This document shows positions 26,025 through 35,871 of a stretch of 64,000 nucleotides of DNA, piece by piece (positions within the stretch are counted from its first letter, which is position 1; every line of letters starts with the position of its first letter). The notes under the pieces are model-generated. The model was not told the origin of the DNA and ran no database searches. It saw nothing but the letters and a program-made list of their open reading frames with translations. Where the stretch lies: NCBI GenBank assembly GCA_947176755.1, contig CAMWRW010000001.1, positions 1 through 64,000 of the forward strand, given 5' to 3'. A program made the translations under genes and the position numbers. Source of the DNA: an uncultured Porphyromonadaceae bacterium (GTDB taxonomy: Bacteria; Bacteroidota; Bacteroidia; Bacteroidales; Muribaculaceae).

Positions 26025-26690
26025 ATGCCCGATTCCGGGCCGTCCGGAATCGCTAAAGCCATATCCGACAAACAGATGGCTAAGACATCCGAACAACCGA
26101 CATCTACGTCGGCGACCGCTGTCGCCGACGGCGCCGTAGGCATGCCCGGAAGCGACGGAATCGAACGCCGCTGGTACGTTGCCATAGTCAATCCGCGACA
26201 CGAAAAGAAAGTGGCCGAGCGTCTCTCCGAGCAGGGCTACGAATCATTCGTAGCCACCCAGCGGGAGCGTCATCTATGGGCCAACGGACGCAAAAAGATG
26301 GTCGACAGGGTTGTGATCAGCTCAATCGTATTCATCCGGGTCTCGGAGGCAGAGCGGCGTCGCGTTGTCACGCTCCCCTACATATTGCGGTTTATGGTTA
26401 ACCGCGCCGTCGACACGGGGGGATTGAACCGGCCGCCGGCCGTGATTCCCGACGTGCAGATCGACCGACTCCGCTTCATGCTCGGCCAGACCGACACGCC
26501 CGTCGGATTCGTGCCCACGGCCTATCGCATAAAAGACAACGTGCGCGTCATCCGCGGACAATTCAAAGGACTCGAAGGGGCGGTGATGGCCAACAACGAC
26601 GGAACGACCACACTCACCGTAGGGCTGGATCTTCTCGGAGGAGCCACAGTAAAGATAGACCCCCACGACGTAGAAAAAATAGAGAATTGA
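26025..26690 (+). CDS. upxY: UpxY-family transcription antiterminator (NusG-like)
   Basis: 221 residues. A low-complexity N-terminus (1-48) is followed by a NusG-type N-terminal domain (about 49-150: RRWYVAIVNPRHEKKVAERL, then SIVFIRV) and a C-terminal KOW region (about 165-221: DNVRVIRGQFKGLEGAV). UpxY proteins let RNA polymerase read through the long leader of the capsule operon they head. Its stop overlaps the start of the epimerase gene (TGATG). Downstream ATGs at codons 18 and 40 are alternative starts. No UpxZ partner gene was seen next to it. Confidence 0.9.
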   Translation: MPDSGPSGIAKAISDKQMAKTSEQPTSTSATAVADGAVGMPGSDGIERRWYVAIVNPRHEKKVAERLSEQGYESFVATQRERHLWANGRKKMVDRVVISSIVFIRVSEAERRRVVTLPYILRFMVNRAVDTGGLNRPPAVIPDVQIDRLRFMLGQTDTPVGFVPTAYRIKDNVRVIRGQFKGLEGAVMANNDGTTTLTVGLDLLGGATVKIDPHDVEKIEN

Positions 26691-27757
26691 TGAAAATATT
26701 GGTCACCGGTGCCGCCGGCTTCATCGGCAGCGCGACAGTAAGGAAACTTCTCGAGCAAGGCCACTCCGTTGTTGGCCTTGACAATGTCAACGACTATTAC
26801 GAGCAATCCCTCAAGCTGGCAAGACTGCGCCTCTGCGGAATCGAAACCCCGGAGCGCGCCGCCGACCTCCGTTGGTACAAATTCTTCCCCTCCTCACTCG
26901 CCGACGGACGCTATCGTTTCATCCGCATGAACCTCGAAGACACCGACGCCCTCGCCATGCTCTTCGCCAACGAAGGCTTCGATGCCGTCGTCAACCTCGG
27001 CGGACAGGCCGGCGTCCGCTATTCGATTGAAAATCCGAAAGCCTACGTCGAAAGCAATGTCGACGGATTCATCAATATTCTCGAAGGATGTCGCCATAAC
27101 GGCGTCAAACATCTCGTCTACGCCTCCTCCTCAAGCGTCTACGGTCTCAACGGACAGGTCCCCTTCTCCGAACACCACGGCATCGCCCATCCCGTGAGCA
27201 TCTACGCCGCCACCAAGAAGAGCAACGAACTCATGGCCCACGCCTACTCGAAACTCTTCAACCTCCCTACAACCGGCCTGAGATTCTTCACCGTCTACGG
27301 ACCCTGGGGACGTCCCGACATGTCGCCATTCCTCTTCATCGACGCCATTCTTCACGACCGTCCCATCAAAGTTTTCAACAATGGCGACATGCTGCGCGAC
27401 TTCACCTACATCGATGACATCGTGGAAGGAATCGTGCGCGTCATTCCCAAAATCCCGGAAGGGAATCCGGAATGGGACGAAAAGAATCCCGACCCCGCCA
27501 CCTCTCCGGCACCCTACAGAATTTTCAACATCGGCAACCAGCATCCGACCCGCCTGATGGACTACATCGAATGTATCGAGCGCGCCACAGGCCGGGCAGC
27601 CCGCAAAGAATACATGCCCATGCAGGCCGGCGACGTCTATCAGACCTACGCCGACTCCTCGGCGCTCGCCGCCGTCACAGGATTCCATCCCGACACCGAC
27701 CTCAGCGAAGGCATCGGGCGCACGGTCGAATGGTTTAAAGAATATTTCAAACTCTGA
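26690..27757 (+). CDS. UDP-glucuronate 4-epimerase (NAD-dependent, SDR family)
   Basis: 355 residues. Rossmann motif GAAGFIG (7-13) and the SDR catalytic pair Tyr172-x-x-x-Lys176 in YAATKK. The segments [12 protein letters not shown] and [13 protein letters not shown] are typical of the glucuronate epimerase branch, which interconverts UDP-glucuronate and UDP-galacturonate. The substrate is further supported by the UDP-glucose dehydrogenase gene 6 bases downstream, which supplies UDP-glucuronate. The ATG at 26690 is chosen over the TTG three bases before it because it overlaps the upxY stop. Confidence 0.9.
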   Translation: MKILVTGAAGFIGSATVRKLLEQGHSVVGLDNVNDYYEQSLKLARLRLCGIETPERAADLRWYKFFPSSLADGRYRFIRMNLEDTDALAMLFANEGFDAVVNLGGQAGVRYSIENPKAYVESNVDGFINILEGCRHNGVKHLVYASSSSVYGLNGQVPFSEHHGIAHPVSIYAATKKSNELMAHAYSKLFNLPTTGLRFFTVYGPWGRPDMSPFLFIDAILHDRPIKVFNNGDMLRDFTYIDDIVEGIVRVIPKIPEGNPEWDEKNPDPATSPAPYRIFNIGNQHPTRLMDYIECIERATGRAARKEYMPMQAGDVYQTYADSSALAAVTGFHPDTDLSEGIGRTVEWFKEYFKL

Positions 27758-27762
27758 AAGAG

Positions 27763-29073
27763 ATGGATAGATATAACATCGCCGTAGCCGGCACAGGCTA
27801 CGTAGGACTCTCGCTTGCCACGCTGCTCTCCCAGCACAATCATGTCACGGCCGTTGACATCGTGCCTGAGAAAGTCGACCTCATAAACTCCCGTCGCTCC
27901 CCGATTCAGGATGACTACATCGAGAAATATCTCGCCGAGAAAGAGCTCGACCTCACCGCAACCCTCGACGGAGCCGACGCTTACAGAAACGCCGACTTCG
28001 TCGTGATCGCAGCTCCGACGAACTACGACCCGGTGAAAAATTATTTCGACACCCACAACATCGAAGACGTGATCGACCTCGTTCTCTCGGTCAATCCCGA
28101 TGCCGTGCTCGTGATAAAGTCGACTATCCCCGTCGGCTATTGCCGCAGTCTCTACGTGAAATATGCCCGTCGCGGAGCCAAACGTCTCAACCTCCTCTTC
28201 TTCCCGGAATTTCTGCGCGAATCGAAAGCGCTTTACGACAACCTCTACCCCTCCAGAATAATCGCCGGCATTCCCAAGATTATCGACAACCCCGACTTTA
28301 AGGAAGAAAACGACGCCATAAGCAGTCTCACGGATGTGGAGGCTCTCGACCGCGCCGCCCATGTATTCGCCGAACTTCTCCGCCAGGGAGCAGAGAAGAA
28401 GGATATTCCGACCCTCTACATGGGGATGAAGGAAGCCGAGGCCGTGAAGCTCTTCGCCAACACCTACCTCGCGTTGCGTGTCAGCTATTTCAACGAACTT
28501 GACACCTACGCCGAAGTCAAGGGCCTCGACTCGCGGGCGATCATCGAAGGAATAGGTCTGGACCCCCGGATCGGCACCCACTACAACAATCCCTCCTTCG
28601 GCTACGGCGGCTACTGCCTTCCCAAAGACACCAAGCAACTTCTCGCCAACTACGCCGACGTTCCCCAGAACATGATGTCGGCCATTGTCGAAAGCAACCG
28701 CACACGCAAAGACTTCATCGCCGACCAGGTTCTGAAGCTCGCCGGCTGGTATGACTCCAACTCCCATTACGACAGCTCCCGGGAGGGCACATGCGTGATC
28801 GGAGTCTACCGACTGACAATGAAGTCGAACTCCGACAACTTCCGTCAGAGCAGCATCCAGGGCGTGATGAAGCGCATAAAGGCAAAAGGGGCCACCGTGA
28901 TCATCTACGAACCGACCCTTCCCGACGGCACGACATTCTTCGGATCGCTCGTGGTCAACGACCTTGAGAAATTCAAGCGCGAGAGCCGCGCAATCCTTGC
29001 CAACCGCACCACCCCCGACCTGGCCGATGTCGCCGAAAAAGTCTACACCCGCGACATCTTCGCCCGCGACTGA
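27763..29073 (+). CDS. ugd: UDP-glucose 6-dehydrogenase (nucleotide-sugar dehydrogenase)
   Basis: 436 residues. The NAD-binding motif [10 protein letters not shown] (10-19), KSTIPVGYC and the catalytic Cys285 in [11 protein letters not shown] identify a UDP-glucose/GDP-mannose dehydrogenase. Oxidation of UDP-glucose to UDP-glucuronate is the most likely reaction given the adjacent UDP-glucuronate 4-epimerase. Together they supply acidic sugars for the capsule. Cytoplasmic. Length and layout match the short Ugd form. Confidence 0.92.
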   Translation: MDRYNIAVAGTGYVGLSLATLLSQHNHVTAVDIVPEKVDLINSRRSPIQDDYIEKYLAEKELDLTATLDGADAYRNADFVVIAAPTNYDPVKNYFDTHNIEDVIDLVLSVNPDAVLVIKSTIPVGYCRSLYVKYARRGAKRLNLLFFPEFLRESKALYDNLYPSRIIAGIPKIIDNPDFKEENDAISSLTDVEALDRAAHVFAELLRQGAEKKDIPTLYMGMKEAEAVKLFANTYLALRVSYFNELDTYAEVKGLDSRAIIEGIGLDPRIGTHYNNPSFGYGGYCLPKDTKQLLANYADVPQNMMSAIVESNRTRKDFIADQVLKLAGWYDSNSHYDSSREGTCVIGVYRLTMKSNSDNFRQSSIQGVMKRIKAKGATVIIYEPTLPDGTTFFGSLVVNDLEKFKRESRAILANRTTPDLADVAEKVYTRDIFARD

Positions 29074-29093
29074 ACTCACCCCGCAACTCACTC

Positions 29094-30623
29094 ATGGCAG
29101 AAGAGACCCCGCAACCCCTGACCTCAGGAAAACGAGCGGCTAAAAACACACTCTTCCTCTATATCCGGATGCTCATCGTGATGGGCGTCACGATTTTCAC
29201 GTCGCGAGTCATTCTGCAGTCTCTCGGCGAGGTCGACTTCGGTGTCTATAACGTTGTCGGAGGAATAGCCTTCTCTTTCGGCTTTTTCTCCTCCTCGATG
29301 ACAAATGCCGCCCAGCGCTATCTGAGCATTGGCCATGGCCAGCGCAACATCACCAAAGTAAAGGAGTTCTTCAATCTCATCACGATCCTTTACATCATAG
29401 CCTGCGGATTGGTCCTGCTGATCGGAGGATGTCTCGGCTTCTGGATCGTGTCGAAACTCAACATTCCGGATTCCTCCTATTGGGCCGGGGTCGTCGTGTT
29501 CTACACCACCCTCGTGTCGCTTACCATCACGCTCTTTGCCTCCGCCTACGATTCCGTGCTGATTGCCCGCGAGAGCATGAAAGTCTACGCCTATCTGAGC
29601 ATAGCGGAAGCCCTGCTGAAACTGGGCATCGCCTACCTGATTTTTGACGCCCCCTCCCATCGCCTACAGATCTACGCCCTGCTCCTCCTCGGAGTCACCG
29701 TGATTATAAAGGGAATCCTGATGACCTACTGCATACGGAAGTTTCCGGAGTGCAAATTCAAGCTCAAATGGGAGCCGGCCAAACTGAAAGGGATACTCGG
29801 CTTTATGGGATGGAACGGAGTCGGCACTCTGATGTTCATGGTCAACGAACAGGGCATCAACATCCTGCTCAACCTCTTCTTCGGCCCCATCGTCAATGCC
29901 GCGCGAGGGATTGCAAGCCAGGTGAACACAGCGATCGGACATTTCTCCAACAACTTTTTCATGGCGCTCAATCCGCAGATTATAAAAAGTTATGCCTCGG
30001 GAGAAACGAACGGCACAATCAGACTGACATTTCGTGCGAGCCTCTTTTCCTTCTATCTTCTCTGGATGTTGTGTCTGCCCGTGATGCTACGACGCGATTA
30101 TATTCTCCACTTGTGGCTTAAGGAGGTTCCGAACTACACTTCGCAATTCCTCTTCTGGATTCTGATCTACAGTCTTGTAAATGTGCTGACCAATCCTCAA
30201 TGGACACTCATCCGGGCCATAGGGAAACTTAAGCAATACATAATCAACGGATGCATCACGATGATAGGAGCAATCCCGATCGGCTGGTTACTCTTCAAGC
30301 TCGATTTTCCTCCTGTCTCGATATTCATAGTCATGGTAGCTCTCCGATGTCTCTATGTCGTAATGTCGCTCTACACTATCCATCATTATATCGACTATCC
30401 GATCAGCCAATACTTCAAGCAAGTTATACTTCCGATCGCAGCCGTATGTGTCGCCTCCGGGTTGATAATGAATATCGTGAACCAATGGATTCCCGAGAAT
30501 CTTGCGGGCTTAATCGGGAATACACTGTGCAGCGTTATAGTGACAATATTCACAATCCTTCTTTTCATCGGCAGCGACAGCAGGCAACAGCTTCTGTCGA
30601 TGATAAAAAGCAAGATTAAATGA
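29094..30623 (+). CDS. Polysaccharide flippase (Wzx-like, MOP superfamily)
   Basis: 509 residues, about 14 membrane helices. The N-terminal KRAAKNTLFLYIRMLIVMG, FTSRVILQSLG and GVYNVVGGIAF match the Bacteroidota Wzx-like family seen in capsule loci. It should flip the undecaprenol-linked repeat unit to the periplasm. It overlaps the downstream acyltransferase gene by 4 bases, so the two are translationally coupled. Confidence 0.9.
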   Translation: MAEETPQPLTSGKRAAKNTLFLYIRMLIVMGVTIFTSRVILQSLGEVDFGVYNVVGGIAFSFGFFSSSMTNAAQRYLSIGHGQRNITKVKEFFNLITILYIIACGLVLLIGGCLGFWIVSKLNIPDSSYWAGVVVFYTTLVSLTITLFASAYDSVLIARESMKVYAYLSIAEALLKLGIAYLIFDAPSHRLQIYALLLLGVTVIIKGILMTYCIRKFPECKFKLKWEPAKLKGILGFMGWNGVGTLMFMVNEQGINILLNLFFGPIVNAARGIASQVNTAIGHFSNNFFMALNPQIIKSYASGETNGTIRLTFRASLFSFYLLWMLCLPVMLRRDYILHLWLKEVPNYTSQFLFWILIYSLVNVLTNPQWTLIRAIGKLKQYIINGCITMIGAIPIGWLLFKLDFPPVSIFIVMVALRCLYVVMSLYTIHHYIDYPISQYFKQVILPIAAVCVASGLIMNIVNQWIPENLAGLIGNTLCSVIVTIFTILLFIGSDSRQQLLSMIKSKIK

Positions 30624-31477
30624 ATCTCGGCAAACTGCTGCAAAAATTTAAAGATCCGGTATTTCGGGCTAAATTCGACTCCCGCTACGGCTTGGGAAGG
30701 GTTGAAGCCTTTCTTGCCGGCCATTGGTTTAACCCTCTGGCTACCCTCTGGCTGAATTTTCGGTCATTTCCCATTCGACAGGCCGTAAGATTCCCTTTCT
30801 GGGTCTACGGACGGCCCCGCTTTTACTCTCTTTCAGGGACAATGCGTATGGCGGGTAAATTCAAAAGTGGAGCAGTAAAGTTCAACGTTGTCAAACAGGG
30901 AGCTCCCCGGACGATGCGCGTAAGCTCTGAAATCTGCAACCGAGGTGCGATAGTTTTTGAGGGAAACTGTGAAATCGGCACCGGGAATAAAATAATCACC
31001 TCATTCGGCAAAACCCTTTCATTAGGACATAATCTCGTGTTGACCGACCACATCTCCATTACCGTTACAAAATCGGTTAAAATCGGCGGAAACACAAGAA
31101 TAGCCTCGGGTACCCTTATAATGGATACCGATTATCATTTTATCGCGGACCTTAACCGAAAGCAGATTTCGCCACGTTCGAAACCGATTGCAATAGGAAA
31201 CGGCGTTTGGATTAGCAGTAATTGCACAATCCTTAAAGGATCTGTCATTCCCGATTACGCCATCCTTGGGAGCAATACAGTGACAAACTCGGATTTCGGG
31301 AAATACACTGACGGGTGCCTCATAGTCGGCCAGCCGGCAAAGGTTGTGAAGGAGAACGTATGTATTCTAAATAATACGGCAATAGAGTCGGAAGTCTGGA
31401 AACATCTGGGGAAACAGAATGGACTTCCGTTCGATCTCGACATAACGGATCGGGAAGAAATCGTCAAATTTGATTGA
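30620..31477 (+). CDS. Hexapeptide-repeat (left-handed beta-helix) O-acyltransferase
   Basis: 285 residues. Residues about 85-245 show the repeating I/V/L-G-x-x-x-x pattern of left-handed beta-helix acyltransferases (IGTGNKIITSFG, GGNTRIASGT, IGNGVWISSNC, LKGSVIP, LGSNTVTN, VGQPAKVV). The catalytic His region is around TDYHFI. It probably O-acetylates or otherwise acylates a capsule sugar; donor and acceptor cannot be read from the sequence. Overlaps the flippase gene by 4 bases and is followed by a glycosyltransferase after 2 bases. Confidence 0.82.
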   Translation: MNLGKLLQKFKDPVFRAKFDSRYGLGRVEAFLAGHWFNPLATLWLNFRSFPIRQAVRFPFWVYGRPRFYSLSGTMRMAGKFKSGAVKFNVVKQGAPRTMRVSSEICNRGAIVFEGNCEIGTGNKIITSFGKTLSLGHNLVLTDHISITVTKSVKIGGNTRIASGTLIMDTDYHFIADLNRKQISPRSKPIAIGNGVWISSNCTILKGSVIPDYAILGSNTVTNSDFGKYTDGCLIVGQPAKVVKENVCILNNTAIESEVWKHLGKQNGLPFDLDITDREEIVKFD

Positions 31478-31479
31478 GC

Positions 31480-32589
31480 ATGAAAATTCTCATTCAAGTC
31501 CATAGAATGATTGGTGGAGGAGCGGAACGCGTTGCCGCAAGCTGGGCCAACGGCTTGGCCAAACTCGGCGACGACGTGATGATTCTCAGCGATCATTCCG
31601 CAGGAACATATCCCTTGGACCCGAAAGTCAAACTCATTCAAAAGGATTTACTCAGCCCTGCAAACAATTCCTTAATCAAGAAATTAAGGAATAAAACATT
31701 GGCACCCCTCAAAACATTCCGTCAGATTCGATCGATATTAGCCTCCGAAAAGCCGGATGCGATAGTCAATGTCTTATACCACAATCACATTATTGCCTTG
31801 TTGGCGCGGTGTTTCTCCCGGCATAAGTGTCCGATCATCATGACCGACCACAATCCTTACGAACGACCGGAGAATGCAAAAATGCCCCTTCGCAAACGAA
31901 TAAATAAGTTTTTCGACAATCGCTTCTTTGACAAAGTGACCGTATTGACCGGCCCCGACAAGGAGATTCTTAATCGGAAAGGAATTCGGAATGTGGAAGT
32001 GCTCCACAACCCTCTTTTTCTTGCGCCTGTGAAAGAAATTCCCGAAAAGGAGAATATAGTCATGGCTTGCGGGCGCATCAATGACTGGCATTACAAAGGT
32101 TTCGACATCCTTATGAAAGCCTGGAGCGAGGTTGGCCCGCGTCATCCGGAATGGAAACTGAGAATTGTCGGAGCCGGCTCGGAAGCCAACAAAAACAAGT
32201 TGAAGCAGATAGCCGGAGCAGGAGCCGACAGTCTCGAATTTGTGGAATATACAACCGACATCATCGGGGAGTATCGGAAAGCGGCAATCTTCGTCCTCTC
32301 CTCGCGATATGAAGGCTGGGGATTAGTAATGGTGGAAGCCCTCAGTCAAGGTTGCGCCGTGATAGCGAGCAACTACAAAGGACGTCAGGCAGAAGCGATT
32401 CGGGACGGAGAGAACGGATTGCTTGTGCCGCCCGAAAATGTCGGGGAACTGAAAAATAAATTGAATCTTCTGATTGAAGATAAAAAATTGCGGGAAACAC
32501 TTCAGAAAGAAGCTCCAAGGAATTTAGAAGAGTACAGCGAAGAAAAGACCGCGGCCCGACTCAAAGGGATTATCCGTTCATCGATTTAA
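31480..32589 (+). CDS. Family 4 glycosyltransferase
   Basis: 369 residues, GT-B fold. N-terminal glycine-rich loop HRMIGGGAERVAASW and a C-terminal nucleotide-sugar site with SSRYEGWGLVMVEALSQGCAVIAS, the EX7E motif of GT4 enzymes. It adds one sugar to the growing capsule unit at the cytoplasmic face. The ATG at 31480 is used; the in-frame TTG two codons before overlaps the previous stop. About 67 bases to the polymerase gene. Confidence 0.9.
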   Translation: MKILIQVHRMIGGGAERVAASWANGLAKLGDDVMILSDHSAGTYPLDPKVKLIQKDLLSPANNSLIKKLRNKTLAPLKTFRQIRSILASEKPDAIVNVLYHNHIIALLARCFSRHKCPIIMTDHNPYERPENAKMPLRKRINKFFDNRFFDKVTVLTGPDKEILNRKGIRNVEVLHNPLFLAPVKEIPEKENIVMACGRINDWHYKGFDILMKAWSEVGPRHPEWKLRIVGAGSEANKNKLKQIAGAGADSLEFVEYTTDIIGEYRKAAIFVLSSRYEGWGLVMVEALSQGCAVIASNYKGRQAEAIRDGENGLLVPPENVGELKNKLNLLIEDKKLRETLQKEAPRNLEEYSEEKTAARLKGIIRSSI

Positions 32590-32656
32590 TTCAAGGAGAA
32601 TAGCGCGCTCCAACCGACTCAACTCATAAACCCTAAAACTCATAAACCTGCGGCTT

Positions 32657-33775
32657 GTGACGCACCATATAGATCAGAACGCCACCTATCCGGTTGAAAA
32701 GGCAAGACGAGTATTCAGATTCGACTCTTTCCCTGAATTTCTTGTGTTGATCGGTTATATTTGCGCCTGCCTGAGCTCCTTTTTCATCTGGCACTTTAAG
32801 GGAGCCGACAGCTTGTTCAGATACCTCACAGCCGTCCCTATTCTTCTTTCGATCAATTGGCTCAAGCTTGACCGCGACAGGATTATCCTATTATTGTTCC
32901 TCGGCATCGCTCTGCTTGCGCGCCGCCTTCTGGTGATATGGACTCTGTGCGCATTCGCATATCAGGTGGGATATCTAAGGATTCCGGTCAGGAAACTGGG
33001 GAAACTCGGAGTAGCGTGCATTTCATGTATGCTCATTGTCCAGTTAGGGGGCGTTCTGTTCGGAGTCTATGAAAATAAGGGTTATTCATTTGAAAAAACG
33101 GGGAATTTAATCTACGACCTCGGCACGGGGAACCCTAACTCCATCGGAGGAATTCTCTTCTTCTACAACCTCTGCTGGTATGTAGTGCTGAAAAATCGTC
33201 ATCGCCTTCTCTTCTTCATAACAGTATCCTTCATCTCGATTGTTGGCTATTCGATATGCGGCTCCCGCACATCCCTCTACGGGTCTATCATACTGATGGC
33301 TTTGGCCGCCGCTCTATGGATCGGGGCAATCAGGAAATGGATGAGGTGGCTGATAGCGTTTCTGCCGGTCGTGTTGACCTTCATGACATTCTGGCTGGCG
33401 GCCAATATAGAGGACAACGAAGAAATCAACGATGTCACGAGCAAACGCCTCTTATTTGTTGTCAGGCTTACCAAGGAATATGACACCCGCGAATGGATCG
33501 TCGGGGCCCCGCGTGAAGATGATGATCCGCTCGACAATGTCTATCTCGCCCTGACCATGACCGGAGGGTTGACATTGATAGTGGTCTACTGCGCAGGCTT
33601 CGCCGTGGCAAACATCTGCTACTTCGACAAAGTAAAAAAATATGTTCCCTATATGATCGCCCTCTCCGCCGGAGGAATCGGAGAAACATATTTTGCCGGG
33701 CCAAACTCCGCGGCCATGATTTACTGGATTGTGGTGATGTACCCATACTTTAAATACAAACCCAAACTTAATTGA
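32657..33775 (+). CDS. Wzy-like oligosaccharide repeat-unit polymerase
   Basis: 372 residues with about ten membrane helices and a large loop (about 255-305, with the acidic ENNEEINDVTSKR-like stretch). Sequence conservation in Wzy proteins is poor, so the call rests on topology and on position between flippase and glycosyltransferase genes. Segments such as TGNPNSIGGILFFYNL and CGSRTSLYG are typical of O-antigen polymerase/ligase-type proteins. The start is GTG; no earlier or nearby ATG gives the first helix. Confidence 0.75.
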   Translation: MTHHIDQNATYPVEKARRVFRFDSFPEFLVLIGYICACLSSFFIWHFKGADSLFRYLTAVPILLSINWLKLDRDRIILLLFLGIALLARRLLVIWTLCAFAYQVGYLRIPVRKLGKLGVACISCMLIVQLGGVLFGVYENKGYSFEKTGNLIYDLGTGNPNSIGGILFFYNLCWYVVLKNRHRLLFFITVSFISIVGYSICGSRTSLYGSIILMALAAALWIGAIRKWMRWLIAFLPVVLTFMTFWLAANIEDNEEINDVTSKRLLFVVRLTKEYDTREWIVGAPREDDDPLDNVYLALTMTGGLTLIVVYCAGFAVANICYFDKVKKYVPYMIALSAGGIGETYFAGPNSAAMIYWIVVMYPYFKYKPKLN

Positions 33776-33821
33776 TTCCTGCAGGCGGCACCGATATTTC
33801 GAGAAGGAGAAAGAGTCCGAT

Positions 33822-34961
33822 ATGAAAATGAGGACCATCTATCTGATTTCTAAAATTGCCGGACGACTCAAGTTGTCAGGCCTCTTTTCGCATATAATTA
33901 CACGCATTATTCCCCCCGGACGAGAAAAACTTATCGAAGCCGGGGATGAGCTTGCAAGACTCGAAGAGGAATGGCCCGATAAGGGAAAATCATGTTTGTG
34001 TGAGAATAACGTGGCCGAAAATCCGGAGTATGATATTCAGGTTATCATTGCGGCCTACAATAGCGCCTCGACAATAGAGGAGTGTGTTGAGTCTGTTCTG
34101 AATCAGAACAGCAATGCCAAAATATTGCTCACTATTGTTGACGACGGTTCGACCGATGCGACAGGGCGATTGATAGATAACTATGGCTCACATCCTGATG
34201 TAGAGATAATCCATCAGGAGAACAGGGGGCATTCCGGAGCCCGCAACACCGCCCTCCGCATTCTCCGCGGCCGCTATCTCACGTTTGTCGACGCCGACGA
34301 CATGCTGCCCCCCGACGCACTCGACACTCTCTATCAGGCTGCCGTAAGCCTCGGCTCCGATATAGTGCAGGGGAGCTATCAGACGATCGACATGGAGGGC
34401 AGGGTATTGCGCCGACATATTTTACCGCAGCGGACCGCCGACGGCAAAATGCTCGGATATCCCTGGGGGAAATTATATCGCTCCTCACTCTTCTCCCACA
34501 TTCAGTTTCCGGAAGGATATTGGTTTGAAGACACACTGATGGCCATTATGCTTTTCTGTGTGATCGATAAATCCCGGCAAGTGAGCATCTCCAAGATTGT
34601 CTACAACTACAGGGTAAACCCTGTGGGAGTCACCGCCACTGCAAGCAAGAGCAGGAAAGTTGTCGACAGTCTGTGGGTGACCCGCCGCCTTTATGCCGAT
34701 AGAGAAAAGATCGGTTCTCCTCTCTCCGGGAATGATTATCCGCAATTTCTCCGGCAGTGTGCAATCAATCTCAAACGAGTTGATTCCTACGGCGACCCTC
34801 GGTTGACAGAACTTGTGTTCGATATCCAGAGAAGTCTGCGGCAGCAATTCTTTCTCCCGGTTCCTGAAATTCCCTCCGAACTGAAGCCCGTTCACGCCTA
34901 TCTGCAAGCCGGAAATCTCGAAGGATTTAGAATAATCACATCCTTTATTCGAAAAAACTAA
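33822..34961 (+). CDS. Family 2 glycosyltransferase
   Basis: 379 residues. A 70-residue N-terminal extension precedes a GT-A domain: VIIAAYNSASTIEECVESVL, the nucleotide-binding DDGSTDAT (107-114) and the metal-binding DADD (157-160). HSGARNTAL is also typical. It transfers a sugar from a nucleotide donor with inversion. Followed after 15 bases by the TupA-like gene. Confidence 0.92.
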   Translation: MKMRTIYLISKIAGRLKLSGLFSHIITRIIPPGREKLIEAGDELARLEEEWPDKGKSCLCENNVAENPEYDIQVIIAAYNSASTIEECVESVLNQNSNAKILLTIVDDGSTDATGRLIDNYGSHPDVEIIHQENRGHSGARNTALRILRGRYLTFVDADDMLPPDALDTLYQAAVSLGSDIVQGSYQTIDMEGRVLRRHILPQRTADGKMLGYPWGKLYRSSLFSHIQFPEGYWFEDTLMAIMLFCVIDKSRQVSISKIVYNYRVNPVGVTATASKSRKVVDSLWVTRRLYADREKIGSPLSGNDYPQFLRQCAINLKRVDSYGDPRLTELVFDIQRSLRQQFFLPVPEIPSELKPVHAYLQAGNLEGFRIITSFIRKN

Positions 34962-34976
34962 CCCCGCTTCCCTGTT

Positions 34977-35864
34977 ATGAATCTCCGGAATTTCATATTT
35001 AGATTCACCCGTAAATACATGCGCTTTCTGCCTGATTCAACCTATCTGCGTCTTCAATATTGGGGATTCACCGGAAGGAAGCTGAACCTCAGGAATCCTC
35101 GCCGTTTCACGGAAAAAATCCAGTGGCTGAAAATTCACGATCGCAAGCCGGTTCACACCGAAATGGTCGACAAGGCGAAAGCAAAAGATTGGGTAAAAAG
35201 CCGGATAGATTCAAAATATCTGATTCCGACAATCGGAGTCTACGATTCATGGGAAGCAATCGATTTCAGCCGTCTCCCGCAAAGATTCGTCATAAAGACC
35301 ACCCACGGCGGAGGAAGCACCGGAGTTGTGGTCGTTGAGAATAAAGCGAAGCTGAACCACGCCAACGCGCGTCAAAAAATTATCCATTCCCTTGCCAATC
35401 AGAAAGCCACACCCGTTCTGAGGGAATATCAATACAAGGATATCGAGGGGCGCATCCTGATCGAACAATATGTCGAACCTGATCTTAAAGGAGATCTCGA
35501 AGATTATAAATTCTTCTGCTTCAACGGCGAGCCGAGATTTTGCCAGGTGATCCGCGACAGAAATACGCAGGAAACCATTGACTTCTACGACATGAATTGG
35601 CAACATCAGCCTTTCGTCGGGCTCAATCCCGACGTCAGTCATGGGGCTATTCCCGTCGCCAAGCCGGAATGTCTTGAGGAGATGATCGATATCTGCCGGA
35701 AACTCTCAAAGGATGAAAAATTCCTGCGTGTCGATCTCTATTATGCCGGCGGAAAAATCCTCTTTGGCGAAGTCACCCTCCATCCTGCCACAGGATTGGG
35801 TTTCTTCAATCCGGATGAATATGATTTAATCTTGGGCGACCTGCTCGACCTGAATAAAAACTGA
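34977..35864 (+). CDS. TupA-like ATP-grasp protein
   Basis: 295 residues. The family signature KLNLRNPRRFTEKIQWLK near the N-terminus, the glycine-rich ATP loop KTTHGGGSTGVVVV, DYKFFCFNGEPRF and RVDLYYAGGKILFGEVTLH are diagnostic of TupA-like ATP-grasp proteins. TupA is involved in making teichuronopeptide, and such proteins are thought to form amide links between sugar acids and amino acids. The uronic acids made by this locus are candidate acceptors (inference). A second copy is at 49464. Confidence 0.88.
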   Translation: MNLRNFIFRFTRKYMRFLPDSTYLRLQYWGFTGRKLNLRNPRRFTEKIQWLKIHDRKPVHTEMVDKAKAKDWVKSRIDSKYLIPTIGVYDSWEAIDFSRLPQRFVIKTTHGGGSTGVVVVENKAKLNHANARQKIIHSLANQKATPVLREYQYKDIEGRILIEQYVEPDLKGDLEDYKFFCFNGEPRFCQVIRDRNTQETIDFYDMNWQHQPFVGLNPDVSHGAIPVAKPECLEEMIDICRKLSKDEKFLRVDLYYAGGKILFGEVTLHPATGLGFFNPDEYDLILGDLLDLNKN

Positions 35865-35871
35865 AAAGAAA

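Noticed and set aside
27646-29091. 481-codon open frame on the minus strand opposite ugd
   Set aside because: It is a shadow of the GC-rich ugd codons; no domain is recognisable and the plus-strand gene is certain.
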